Source: Butyrivibrio sp.
GTDB taxonomy: Bacteria > Bacillota_A > Clostridia > Lachnospirales > Lachnospiraceae
Direction of reading: 5' to 3'
Assembly: GCF_024699075.1 (NCBI RefSeq)
Contig: NZ_JAILQF010000159.1
Coordinates: forward strand, 1-13,896
DNA: 13,896 bases
Both the position numbers and the translations under genes were made by a program. A model generated the notes under the pieces. The model was given only the letters and a program-made list of their open reading frames with translations, was not told the DNA's origin and did no database searches. Of this stretch, positions 6,855-13,896 are shown one piece after another (position 1 is the first letter of the stretch; each line of letters opens with the position of its first letter).

Positions 6855-8537
6855 ATGATTAGAAAATCATTCAAAAGGGAACTACTTGCAGCTTTTATAC
6901 TAGTTGCCATACTTCCTCTTATAATATCAGGAACATTTCTTATAAGGGCATTCAGGACCAGGATATCTCAAAATTATGAAGAGCAGGCACTTAGCCAGAT
7001 CCAGGCTGCTGCTACTGAACTTGATTCCAAATTTTCAATGTTCGAATATGATATGAATGCTCTTTCTACAGACAAGATAATACTCGAAATGCTTAGTAAG
7101 AATACCCCTCTTACAGGCAGCAGATCCTACAGAAGACTATTTACACTTACTTCAGATCTAAGAGACTACGGAGACTTTACCGTATACGATCAAAATGGAA
7201 CCTCTTTAATCAGCACTTCATCAGGTGATGCCCTAAAAAGCATGCCTACCTATTTTGGCATACTTAAGGAAGTAAGTGATACCCCTTCTAAAACAGCAAT
7301 AATGAAAACTCAGGACTATGAAGATCCAAGTCTTATCCAGATTGCAAAAGCCGTAACCATTAATGGCTCATGCAAAGGGTATATAGTTGCAAGCCTTGAT
7401 TCTGACAATATATCAGCAATACTATCAAGTACCACCGACTCATCACTTGAAATAGTAATCCTTGACAGGTTCTGGGATCAGGTCTATTCCAACGAAAGAG
7501 CAAGCTATGATAATGTTTCTGCTACGCTAAGGTACAGGAGGATGAAGGGTCTTACAATCACACAGTCGCAGGACAGCGGTATATTTTTTATTAGAGAAAT
7601 AGGTGATTCCAAACTCTCCATTGTTCTTGGAAAAGAAAATATATTCACTAAAGATGTCACAAATACAATGACAAGAGTAATGCTTCTTATGGCTTTTGTA
7701 AGTCTGTTTCTATGTCTTATAGTTGCAGAGATAATGAGTGCTCATCTTACTCTTCCTATCAAAAAACTTTCAGATGCAATGAAAAAGGCTGAAAGCGGTG
7801 ATCTGAGTCTTCGTGTTGATACAGACAGAAAAGACGAACTTGGACAGCTTGGAAGAAACTACAACAAAATGGCCGGAGAGCTGCAAAATTATATGGATCT
7901 TGAAATCCAAAAGCAAAAAGAGCTGGATGACAGAACTATTGCCATGATGCAGGCGCAGCTTAATCCTCATTTTCTCTATAATACACTTGATACCATGAAG
8001 TGGACTGCCAAGGCCAAAAATGTTCCTGAAGTTGCTACTCTTGCATCAAGCCTTGCAATTATACTTAGAATGTCCATTTCAGGCAATAAGTTTGTAAAGC
8101 TTGAAGATGAGATCAATCTTGTAAACTACTATATAGAAATTCAAAAAATAAGATTTTCAGGCAATTTCTCTTTTGACATAGAGGTACCACTTGAACTTGA
8201 AGACTGCATGGTTCCTAAACTTATACTTCAGCCTGTTGTCGAAAATGCCATAGTTCACGGCCTTAGCGACAAGGCAGGTGGTCATGTATTTGTAAATATA
8301 TATGATGATGAGGGTAACTTAACAATGGAAGTGTCTGATGATGGAATCGGCATTTCAGATGAAGAAATAGAGCGTATAGAAAAAAGGACTCGTTCTGACA
8401 AGCAGGGGCATCTTGGCCTTTATAACGTCGATACGATCATACGTCTTTATTATGGAGATGATTATGGTATAAGAGCAAGAAGACTTTCTGAAGGCGGTAC
8501 CATGATCACTGTAGTATTACCAATACAAAGGAGCTGA
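6855..8537 (+). CDS. LytS/YesM-type sensor histidine kinase, HptS-like
   Basis: This 560-residue membrane kinase would autophosphorylate on signal and pass the phosphate to the response regulator encoded next. Two membrane helices (about 9-30 and 273-294) flank an extracellular domain of about 240 residues of Cache-like size. A HAMP domain (about 295-347) follows. The His_kinase region carries QLNPHFLYN (368-376) with phospho-acceptor His372. The ATPase domain shows the N-box PVVENAIVHG (460-469), DDGIGI (495-500) and GHLGLYNV (518-525), so it appears complete. GAGG (6846-6849) precedes the ATG, only 22 bases after the binding-protein gene. The extracellular domain probably touches that binding protein; the ligand is not evident. 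Family assignment is secure; the HptS analogy rests on gene order. Confidence 0.93.
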   Translation: MIRKSFKRELLAAFILVAILPLIISGTFLIRAFRTRISQNYEEQALSQIQAAATELDSKFSMFEYDMNALSTDKIILEMLSKNTPLTGSRSYRRLFTLTSDLRDYGDFTVYDQNGTSLISTSSGDALKSMPTYFGILKEVSDTPSKTAIMKTQDYEDPSLIQIAKAVTINGSCKGYIVASLDSDNISAILSSTTDSSLEIVILDRFWDQVYSNERASYDNVSATLRYRRMKGLTITQSQDSGIFFIREIGDSKLSIVLGKENIFTKDVTNTMTRVMLLMAFVSLFLCLIVAEIMSAHLTLPIKKLSDAMKKAESGDLSLRVDTDRKDELGQLGRNYNKMAGELQNYMDLEIQKQKELDDRTIAMMQAQLNPHFLYNTLDTMKWTAKAKNVPEVATLASSLAIILRMSISGNKFVKLEDEINLVNYYIEIQKIRFSGNFSFDIEVPLELEDCMVPKLILQPVVENAIVHGLSDKAGGHVFVNIYDDEGNLTMEVSDDGIGISDEEIERIEKRTRSDKQGHLGLYNVDTIIRLYYGDDYGIRARRLSEGGTMITVVLPIQRS

Positions 8538-8541
8538 TCTT

Positions 8542-9300
8542 ATGCTTAGTGTTTTAATAGTAGATGATGAAAAGCTTGTAAGAACAGGCATTGTGATGGG
8601 AATAGACTGGGCGTCTCTTGGATGCGCTGTTGTTGCAGAAGCTTCTGACGGTCAGGAAGGATATGATGCTGCCACAAAATACAATCCGGACCTTATCATA
8701 TGCGATATAAGAATGCCCAAAATGGACGGTATAGAAATGGTCAGCAAATTAAGAAAAGATGGCAATAATGCCTATACCGTCTTCCTTACTGCCTATTCAG
8801 ATTTTGCTTACGCTCAAAAGGCAATAAAACTTGGGGCTTCTGATTACATCCTAAAGCCCTTTAAAGACGGCGAGCTTGAAGCAACTGTTATAAAGATAAG
8901 AGATCAGATAGATAAGGACTATACAAGCAAAACAGAACTCAGAAAAAGCTCAATATTAAATGATGATAATGTCAAAAAAGATTCTGTAAGCAAATACGTA
9001 TCTGATGCTCTATATTATATTGAAAAAAACTATGGAAATACTAATATAAGTGTAAAGCTTATATCAGATTCTCTCGGGCTTTCGGAAAGCCATTTAAGTC
9101 ATATGTTCAAAAAAGAAACTGACTATACCATAAATGCCTATATAACAAGATACAGGATAAGAGCTGCCATAGACATGTTAAGAAGTGGCAAATACAAGGT
9201 ATACGAAGTTGCCGAAAAGGTAGGCTACAAGGATATAACCTACTTCTCATCCACTTTTAAAAAGATCACAGGGACATCGCCAAGCGACTACGCCAATTAG
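8542..9300 (+). CDS. YesN/AraC-type response regulator, HptR-like
   Basis: This 252-residue cytoplasmic DNA-binding regulator has an N-terminal receiver domain (about 1-120) with the acidic pair Asp8-Asp9, phospho-acceptor Asp55 in CDIRMPKMDG, Thr83 and Lys105 of LKPF. The C-terminal AraC-type domain (about 155-252) has two helix-turn-helix units; SVKLISDSLGLSESHLSHMF and VYEVAEKVGYKDITYFSSTF mark them. Length and layout match the HptR/YesN group. AAGGAG (8528-8533) overlaps the end of the kinase gene, whose TGA lies 4 bases before this ATG, so the two are translationally linked. Likely targets are the importer promoter and its own operon in the shared 227-base divergent region. No terminator follows, so transcription may continue into the GGDEF genes. 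Confidence 0.93.
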   Translation: MLSVLIVDDEKLVRTGIVMGIDWASLGCAVVAEASDGQEGYDAATKYNPDLIICDIRMPKMDGIEMVSKLRKDGNNAYTVFLTAYSDFAYAQKAIKLGASDYILKPFKDGELEATVIKIRDQIDKDYTSKTELRKSSILNDDNVKKDSVSKYVSDALYYIEKNYGNTNISVKLISDSLGLSESHLSHMFKKETDYTINAYITRYRIRAAIDMLRSGKYKVYEVAEKVGYKDITYFSSTFKKITGTSPSDYAN

Positions 9301-9342
9301 ACAGCCCTTAAATATAGAATTATTGCGAAAAAAACAGTTTGC

Positions 9343-9377
9343 AGGGGGTAATACATAGTTGTATTATTAATACTATC
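9343..9377 (+). promoter_or_regulatory. Ribosome binding site separated from the start codon by a small hairpin
   Basis: AGGGGG (9343-9348) is the only good Shine-Dalgarno-like run before the first GGDEF gene but is 29 bases from the ATG at 9378. TAATAC (9349-9354) and GTATTA (9361-9366) form a perfect 6-bp stem with a 6-base loop exactly between them. Folding it would leave 11 bases, a normal spacing. Confidence 0.4.
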
Positions 9378-11117
9378 ATGATGCCAAAATATGCGGACAG
9401 AAATAAGTTAGTTATCTATATAATTCTCGCCGTAATAACAGCCGCCGGACTTCTTTATACATTTGTTCCCGGTTCCTTCCCATCCAAATATGAACATGAC
9501 ATTATAACCTTGGATGAAGGATGGAATATTAGTTATGACGATGAAAACAGATCCGATATCTCATTATCTGAAGCCGCAATTCCTGTAGCAGATAGTGGTG
9601 ATACCTTCTTTTTGATGCGTAAACTTAAGGACTATGGCATAAAATCAGCCTGTTTGCAGATAAAGACCATTCATGCAAGCTTTCAGGTCTATTTAGATGA
9701 TGAACTGATATTTGATTATGCCTCAGATCTTCTTAAAGCTCATCGCATTATTCCAATGGGGAATGTATATGTTCCTCTTCCAGACAACTACCCGGGAAGG
9801 ACTTTAACAATTAAATATACTGCAGGTCAGGATAGCGCTTTTGCCGGCTTTGATAATATATATCTGGGGCTTCGTAAGGATCTTCTGTCTATGCGATCCG
9901 ATGTTATGAGACTTCAGTTCTATGTTGGTATATTCCTTCTAAGTCTCGGGATAACGATATCCGCTCTTACGCCCTATCTTATTTTTAACAAGGCTGACTA
10001 CGCAAGAGTATTCCTTGGATCCTTAATATCAGTCATACTTGGTATATACATACTTACTACCTCTGATATATTCAACTATTTTACTTCCAAAATGATAGTT
10101 AATACTATCCTTGAGTATGCTTCCTTTTACTCTGTTCCTGCAGCATTATGTGCATATATTTCATGTATCATGCCCAATGGAAAGCTTAAGATTCTTTTTA
10201 AATATATTACCATCATAGATTTAATTGCATATATTTATTGTATAGTTGCCCATTTTACAGGTATAGCTCTTTTTTCAACTCATACCATGATGTTCCATAT
10301 ACTTTGCGGCATACAGGCTCCTCTTGCACTTATATCAGCTATATATTTTTTATATACTTCAAGGGATAAAAAAAGAAGTGATCCTGATGTGATCTCCTTC
10401 CAGATACTTATGATCGGAATCAGCGTATTCTTAATATGTGCAATGATAGAGATAATTCTATTTAATGTTTTGAAATTCAGCTCTCCAAGGGGCGAATCTA
10501 CTCTTAACCTTGATTTTCTGACATTTGGTTCACTTATATTTGTACTTTTCATCTTCATAGGCTACTTTGAATATCAGATATATTCAATTGAATCATTAAA
10601 CAGGCAACAGTTTTTAAGCGGTCTTGCCTATTACGATCCTCTGACAGGTCTTTCCAACAGGGCAAGATGTCAGGAAGAAATGCTTACTGCAGGTAATGAC
10701 GGAAGAAGCTATGTAATAATATCAATTGACCTTGATAATCTCAAGACTATCAATGATACCTACGGTCATGACTCAGGAGACAAGTATTTGTCACTGTTTT
10801 CTGATATGCTCAGCAGCTCTTTCAGATTTTCTGATATAACAGGACGTATGGGCGGAGATGAATTCATAGTAATTCTTTATGAACAAAGTCTTGTAGATGC
10901 CAATTCCAGAATGATCGAGCTTCAAAATAAATTTGCACGTACACATTTCGGTCAGTCAGGAATCACTTATGGATTTTCATATGGAATTGCATCAGATCTT
11001 GAATTCCCCGGTCAGGATGCAGAAAAGATATATACCATTGCTGACATAAGAATGTATGAAATGAAAAGACAACGACACCAGAACGTAAAAGCCAAGGAGT
11101 CACCAAAAACTATATGA
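9378..11117 (+). CDS. Membrane diguanylate cyclase with extracytoplasmic domain and RxxD inhibition site
   Basis: This protein of 579 residues should make cyclic di-GMP from two GTP. After a first membrane helix (10-29) comes an outside domain of about 150 residues, mostly beta strand, containing QVYLDDELIFDY (103-114). Seven predicted helices follow between about 180 and 399, a layout like the 7TMR-DISM receptors. The GGDEF domain begins at YDPLTGLSN (419-427). It keeps the metal-binding Asp in IISIDLDNL (about 451), the GGDEF motif (492-496), and RFSD (483-486) as product-inhibition site at the proper 5-residue distance. Start placed at ATG 9378 (ATG 9381 is next); TTG at 9339 opens the frame but has no ribosome site. 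It lies 77 bases after the response regulator gene on the same strand. What the outer domain binds is unknown; a sugar-type ligand is a guess. Confidence 0.9.
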   Translation: MMPKYADRNKLVIYIILAVITAAGLLYTFVPGSFPSKYEHDIITLDEGWNISYDDENRSDISLSEAAIPVADSGDTFFLMRKLKDYGIKSACLQIKTIHASFQVYLDDELIFDYASDLLKAHRIIPMGNVYVPLPDNYPGRTLTIKYTAGQDSAFAGFDNIYLGLRKDLLSMRSDVMRLQFYVGIFLLSLGITISALTPYLIFNKADYARVFLGSLISVILGIYILTTSDIFNYFTSKMIVNTILEYASFYSVPAALCAYISCIMPNGKLKILFKYITIIDLIAYIYCIVAHFTGIALFSTHTMMFHILCGIQAPLALISAIYFLYTSRDKKRSDPDVISFQILMIGISVFLICAMIEIILFNVLKFSSPRGESTLNLDFLTFGSLIFVLFIFIGYFEYQIYSIESLNRQQFLSGLAYYDPLTGLSNRARCQEEMLTAGNDGRSYVIISIDLDNLKTINDTYGHDSGDKYLSLFSDMLSSSFRFSDITGRMGGDEFIVILYEQSLVDANSRMIELQNKFARTHFGQSGITYGFSYGIASDLEFPGQDAEKIYTIADIRMYEMKRQRHQNVKAKESPKTI

Positions 11118-12817
11118 CATACAAAAATATAAATGTTCTACTTTGGTTCATTTTAATACTGTTTTCAACGCTATTTATGTCACAGATCATTTTGTACAGC
11201 GAGAATACTGCGCCTGTAATTAATGAAAACAGACTCTATGTGACAATAAACGGCACCTACGAAGGTACCTCCAAAGCAGAAAAAATAGCTGACTTTACTC
11301 CAAACAGTGAATTTAAAAAAGGCGACAGTGTTATAGTATCTTTTAATCTTCCACCTGAAGAATACGACTTTCCTACAATACTTCTTCCAACACAGTTTGT
11401 AGGCTATACAGTATATCTTGACGATACAGTCATCTATACCAAAAGAGTGGAACAGGCTCTTAATGGAGACTTTCTTCCAAAGGATGTAAGTCTTATAACT
11501 CTGCCTCATGACGGATATGAAGGAATGCGGGTCGTAATAGAGATGACAGTATCCCAGAATGATATCGGCACGATCATTTATACACCCCGCTATGGCAATT
11601 TTGATGATCTTGTAAGAGGCTACACCTGGAACAGGGCACTTTCTGTATTTCTCGGAACCTTCATGTGCATGTTTGGCGTAACCTATTTCCTCATATCCCT
11701 TTTCTTTGCAGTAAGAATAAGAGGCCTTGCAAGTCAGATAAGGTCTGCAATTCTTTGTCTTTGCGGAGGAGCATGGATACTTACTTCTCAGAGGATCAAC
11801 ATCATATTCATGACCAATACTCCCAATCCGGCACTTTTTGAATACACGCTCTTATATCTATCGCTTCCTCTGATAATGCTCTTGTACTGTACTATATGTC
11901 ATCTTCTTCATAACAGGATCGCAATAGGGTCTATTATTGCAGTTACAGCTATTGAGATTACCTTTTTTATATGTCATCTGACCAGAATAAGATATATCAA
12001 CTACTTCAGCCGTCCTTTTGCAGTAATCTATGGCATAAGCGTTATAAGCTTTATCATTTATTCCTTCTTCTATCTCAAAAGGCGTAAAGCATCCGTTTAT
12101 GACAAGGTTCAGATAGCAGGACTTGATACTCTTTCTATATGCCTTATTGTAGCTGCAATATTCTTCTTCCTCGATAAGAGCGGTGCAAGAATGTTTAATA
12201 ACACTGCATCCATTTTCATAGGACTTGGAGGAATAATATTCGTTGCATCCCGTCTTATGACATTTATGGTAACCTTATCCAATGCTGACCCTATGAAGAA
12301 AAAAGAAATTCAGCTATCTGACCTGGCATATAAAGATTCTCTTACAGGCCTTCCTAACAGGACCTCCTGTGATAAAGAGATAATGCAGCTTGATGAAACA
12401 AATAGCGACTATATGATCATGTCCCTGGATCTTAACGGTCTTAAAGAAGTCAATGACTCCAAAGGACACAAGGCAGGGGATGAACTCTTACAGAACTTTG
12501 CCAACATCCTTAATATATGCTTTCCTGACCCCTTCTTCAGGGGAAGAACAGGCGGAGATGAATTTATCGTCATCCTCAAAGAAAACCCATATGAGAGCTA
12601 TATAGACAGTCATATAGCCCATATGAACGAGCTCCTTGGTGCAAAGGGAAGGGAGACGGGTTTTGATCACAGCGTAGCATACGGCTACTGCTTCAAGCAT
12701 GAACTTTCAAAAGATACAAATGCGCATGAAGTTTATATGGAATCAGATGTACGTATGTACAAATTAAAAAGAAAACAGCACGAAGAAAAAAAGAATAAAA
12801 GCAAGTCGGCAATGTAA
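11114..12817 (+). CDS. Membrane diguanylate cyclase, paralogue lacking the I-site
   Basis: This 567-residue protein is a divergent paralogue of the product encoded just upstream. The layout is the same: membrane helix (9-27), outside domain (about 28-172) with the matching segment YTVYLDDTVIYTK (98-110), seven predicted helices (about 173-386) and a GGDEF domain from YKDSLTGLPN (406-415). The catalytic loop GGDEF (480-484) and the metal-binding Asp in MSLDLNGL (about 439) are present, so it should be active. The product-inhibition RxxD is missing: the residues ahead of GGDEF read FPDPFFRGRT. The C-terminus is a Lys-rich tail. Its ATG overlaps the upstream TGA by 4 bases (ATGA), the classic sign of coupled translation, and no good ribosome site of its own is seen. 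A heterodimer with its neighbour is possible. Confidence 0.9.
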   Translation: MTYKNINVLLWFILILFSTLFMSQIILYSENTAPVINENRLYVTINGTYEGTSKAEKIADFTPNSEFKKGDSVIVSFNLPPEEYDFPTILLPTQFVGYTVYLDDTVIYTKRVEQALNGDFLPKDVSLITLPHDGYEGMRVVIEMTVSQNDIGTIIYTPRYGNFDDLVRGYTWNRALSVFLGTFMCMFGVTYFLISLFFAVRIRGLASQIRSAILCLCGGAWILTSQRINIIFMTNTPNPALFEYTLLYLSLPLIMLLYCTICHLLHNRIAIGSIIAVTAIEITFFICHLTRIRYINYFSRPFAVIYGISVISFIIYSFFYLKRRKASVYDKVQIAGLDTLSICLIVAAIFFFLDKSGARMFNNTASIFIGLGGIIFVASRLMTFMVTLSNADPMKKKEIQLSDLAYKDSLTGLPNRTSCDKEIMQLDETNSDYMIMSLDLNGLKEVNDSKGHKAGDELLQNFANILNICFPDPFFRGRTGGDEFIVILKENPYESYIDSHIAHMNELLGAKGRETGFDHSVAYGYCFKHELSKDTNAHEVYMESDVRMYKLKRKQHEEKKNKSKSAM

Positions 12818-12833
12818 AAATCCATTGTACAAA

Positions 12834-12873
12834 AAAGCACCACCTACCGAGTATATCAAGTAGATGGTGCTTT
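12834..12873 (-). terminator. Terminator of the tRNA operon, possibly bidirectional
   Basis: AAAGCACCACCTAC (12834-12847) and GTAGATGGTGCTTT (12860-12873) pair at 13 of 14 positions around a 12-base loop. On the minus strand the stem runs into a TTTTTT tract, right for ending the tRNA transcript 5 bases after tRNA-Lys. On the plus strand only three T residues follow, so it is a weaker stop for the GGDEF gene that ends at 12817. Confidence 0.8.
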
Positions 12874-12877
12874 GTAA

Positions 12878-12950
12878 TGAGACACGAGGGAATCGAACCC
12901 TCGACAACTTGATTAAAAGTCAAGTGCTCTACCAACTGAGCTAGTATCTC
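12878..12950 (-). tRNA. tRNA-Lys (anticodon TTT)
   Basis: A complete cloverleaf on the minus strand. Acceptor strands GAGATAC and GTGTCTC pair with one T-G wobble; the anticodon arm is CTTGA-CTTTTAA-TCAAG with anticodon TTT; discriminator is A. The 3' CCA is not encoded and must be added by the nucleotidyltransferase. Last gene of the six-tRNA transcript. Confidence 0.96.
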
Positions 12951-12986
12951 ATATATTATATTAAACTTTAAAAGTGTAATATCGAG

Positions 12987-13058
12987 CTGGGCTAACCAGA
13001 TTCGAACTGGTGAATGCAGCAGTCAAAGTGCTGTGCCTTACCGCTTGGCGATAGCCCA
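12987..13058 (-). tRNA. tRNA-Gln (anticodon TTG)
   Basis: Acceptor TGGGCTA pairs with TAGCCCA and the anticodon arm is CAGCA-CTTTGAC-TGCTG, giving anticodon TTG. The T1-A72 first pair is the usual glutamine identity feature, and the discriminator is G. CCA is not encoded. It stands 36 bases from tRNA-Lys. Confidence 0.96.
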
Positions 13059-13147
13059 TCAATTAGGTACCATAGCGATTAAATGGCTCTCTCTCGCTGT
13101 CGCAACAAGTATAACATAATCATACTTCGAATCAAGTATTAGTTCAG

Positions 13148-13222
13148 GGTGGCTAGTGGGACTCGAACCCACGGTCTCCAGAACCACAATCTGGCGCGCT
13201 AACCAACTACGCCATACCCACC
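13148..13222 (-). tRNA. tRNA-His (anticodon GTG), with an acceptor-stem mismatch
   Basis: The anticodon arm CCAGA-TTGTGGT-TCTGG gives GTG. The extra 5' G(-1) typical of histidine tRNA is encoded and faces discriminator C73. The acceptor strands GTGGGTA and TAGCCAC pair except at G5-G68 (13217 against 13153), where a C would be expected at 68. The D, anticodon and T arms are regular. CCA is not encoded. It is probably functional, but the mismatch is unusual. Confidence 0.94.
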
Positions 13223-13252
13223 ATGTAAATACTGTCCGAAAAGATCGGAGAA

Positions 13253-13326
13253 TATGCCCGAAGGGACTCGAACCCCCGACACCCGGCTTAGAAGGCCGGT
13301 GCTCTATCCAGCTGAGCTACGGACAC
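13253..13326 (-). tRNA. tRNA-Arg (anticodon TCT)
   Basis: The anticodon arm CCGGC-CTTCTAA-GCCGG gives TCT, reading AGA/AGG codons. The acceptor GTGTCCG pairs with CGGGCAT only through two wobbles, G1-U72 and U4-G69, and the T stem has two more G-U pairs, so this molecule is more weakly paired than its neighbours. Discriminator A; CCA not encoded. Confidence 0.94.
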
Positions 13327-13355
13327 ATAATCCCGGCAGCAGATTATGCCTGCCG
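13326..13355 (-). other. tRNA spacer with two competing small hairpins
   Basis: Between tRNA-Gly and tRNA-Arg, CGGCAG (13334-13339) can pair with CTGCCG (13350-13355), or CATAATC (13326-13332) with GATTATG (13342-13348). The two overlap and the second would reach the first base of tRNA-Arg. They may influence 5' processing; this is inference only. Confidence 0.35.
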
Positions 13356-13383
13356 TCAACTGTCTAAAAAAGGCAATTGTTAA

Positions 13384-13454
13384 AGCGGGTGATGGGAATC
13401 GAACCCACGTATCTAGCTTGGAAGGCTAGTGTTCTACCATTGAACTACACCCGC
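13384..13454 (-). tRNA. tRNA-Gly (anticodon TCC)
   Basis: Acceptor GCGGGTG pairs perfectly with CACCCGC, discriminator is T as usual for bacterial glycine tRNA, and the anticodon arm CTAGC-CTTCCAA-GCTAG gives TCC. CCA is not encoded. It is the second gene of the tRNA transcript, 34 bases after tRNA-Pro. Confidence 0.96.
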
Positions 13455-13488
13455 ATATTAATGAAGGATTATTCAGTTGACATTTGAA

Positions 13489-13562
<74 letters not shown>

Positions 13563-13586
13563 GAACCAATCTCAAATGCAAGTGTT

Positions 13587-13615
13587 ATTATAAGTTGAAG
13601 CACCCCGAATGTCAA
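13587..13615 (-). promoter_or_regulatory. Consensus sigma-70/A promoter of the tRNA operon
   Basis: On the minus strand TTGACA (13610-13615) and TATAAT (13587-13592) are both perfect hexamers with the ideal 17-base spacer. It points at tRNA-Pro with a predicted start near 13580. It sits 9 bases beyond the stop codon of the phosphodiesterase gene, so the tRNAs do not depend on that gene's transcript. Confidence 0.93.
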
Positions 13616-13623
13616 CACAGTTT

Positions 13624-13896
13624 TTAAACTTTTTTCTCGAGATAGCGAATCTCATAAGAGAGGATGCGGCCTTTCTCTAGTGTCAGAACTATGTAAGAAG
13701 GTTTTCGCTCTGCCTGTCTCGGCCAGGCAGGGCTTCCCGGATTCAGCAAAAGAACGCCGCTGCAATATTTAGCGACGGGCATATGGGAGTGGCCGAAAAC
13801 GGCAATGGCGGCCTTGTTGGAGAGTGCTGCCTTGCAGATCTTCTTATATCCTTTCTCCAGGTTATAGCGGTGGCCATGCGTCATAAAGATCCTGCA
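13624..13896 (-). CDS. YfcE/MJ0936-like metallophosphoesterase, C-terminal part only
   Basis: The gene enters from the right edge, so its N-terminus is missing; 90 residues are visible and the frame stays open to the last base. They begin CRIFMTHGHRYN, contain FGHSHMPV and LLNPGS, and end in LEKKV. THGH, GHSH and LNPGS are the C-terminal metal-binding and fold motifs of the small calcineurin-like phosphodiesterases (YfcE, MJ0936), which cleave phosphodiesters at a two-metal centre. The ATG at 13884 within RIFMTHGH is internal, not the start. The physiological substrate is not known. It is followed directly by the tRNA promoter with no visible terminator. Confidence 0.88.
   Translation of the reverse strand, partial: CRIFMTHGHRYNLEKGYKKICKAALSNKAAIAVFGHSHMPVAKYCSGVLLLNPGSPAWPRQAERKPSYIVLTLEKGRILSYEIRYLEKKV

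Noticed and set aside
9301..9377. Independent promoter or riboswitch before the GGDEF genes
   Set aside because: TATAGA-like bases are present but no -35 at acceptable spacing, and 77 bases is too short for a known c-di-GMP riboswitch with an expression platform.
12693..12935. Minus-strand ORF crossing the terminator and tRNA-Lys
   Set aside because: Its N-terminus is translated tRNA sequence and the rest is antisense to the GGDEF gene.
13156..13383. Plus-strand ORF of 75 residues over tRNA-His and tRNA-Arg
   Set aside because: It is the familiar artefact of translating the antisense of tRNA genes (the GLEPT and CPKGLEPPTPGLEG strings).

Overview
The window looks like a chromosomal segment of a low-to-mid GC anaerobic Firmicute, most likely a Lachnospiraceae member such as Butyrivibrio or a relative. 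This is inferred from AT-leaning codon use, strong AGGAGG-type ribosome binding sites, a LytS/YesN-type two-component pair, membrane GGDEF proteins, and the tRNA order Pro-Gly-Arg-His-Gln-Lys. Species cannot be fixed from sequence alone.

Left part (1-5447, minus strand): a three-gene ABC importer operon runs leftward. Its order is solute-binding lipoprotein (5447-3999), fused double permease (3862-2060) and ATPase (2046-394). The parts resemble the FbpABC/AfuABC (FeT) family, usually annotated as iron importers although some members import hexose phosphates. A 16-bp hairpin with competing outer stems lies between the lipoprotein and permease genes. A 286-base imperfect inverted repeat of MITE type (100-385) begins 8 bases past the ATPase stop, with a probable terminator (5-52) beyond it. 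The ATPase carries a roughly 120-residue insertion between the Q-loop and the signature motif.

Middle part (5448-9300): a divergent regulatory region of 227 bases separates the importer from a plus-strand three-gene operon. That operon encodes a membrane-anchored AfuA/FbpA-like binding protein, a LytS-type sensor kinase and a YesN/AraC-type response regulator. This is the layout of the Staphylococcus aureus HptA-HptS-HptR hexose-phosphate sensing system. The simplest reading is a three-component system that senses an extracellular ligand, perhaps a sugar phosphate, and switches on the divergent importer.

Right-middle part (9301-12817): two paralogous diguanylate cyclases follow in the same direction, overlapping by 4 bases. 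Each has an extracytoplasmic domain of about 150 residues, seven predicted membrane helices and a GGDEF domain. Only the first keeps the RxxD product-inhibition site. They could tie outside nutrient sensing to c-di-GMP.

Right part (12818-13896, minus strand): a terminator hairpin, then six tRNA genes transcribed leftward as Pro(TGG)-Gly(TCC)-Arg(TCT)-His(GTG)-Gln(TTG)-Lys(TTT) from a perfect TTGACA-17-TATAAT promoter. The window ends inside a YfcE/MJ0936-like phosphodiesterase gene. There is no CRISPR array, transposase, phage gene or rRNA.
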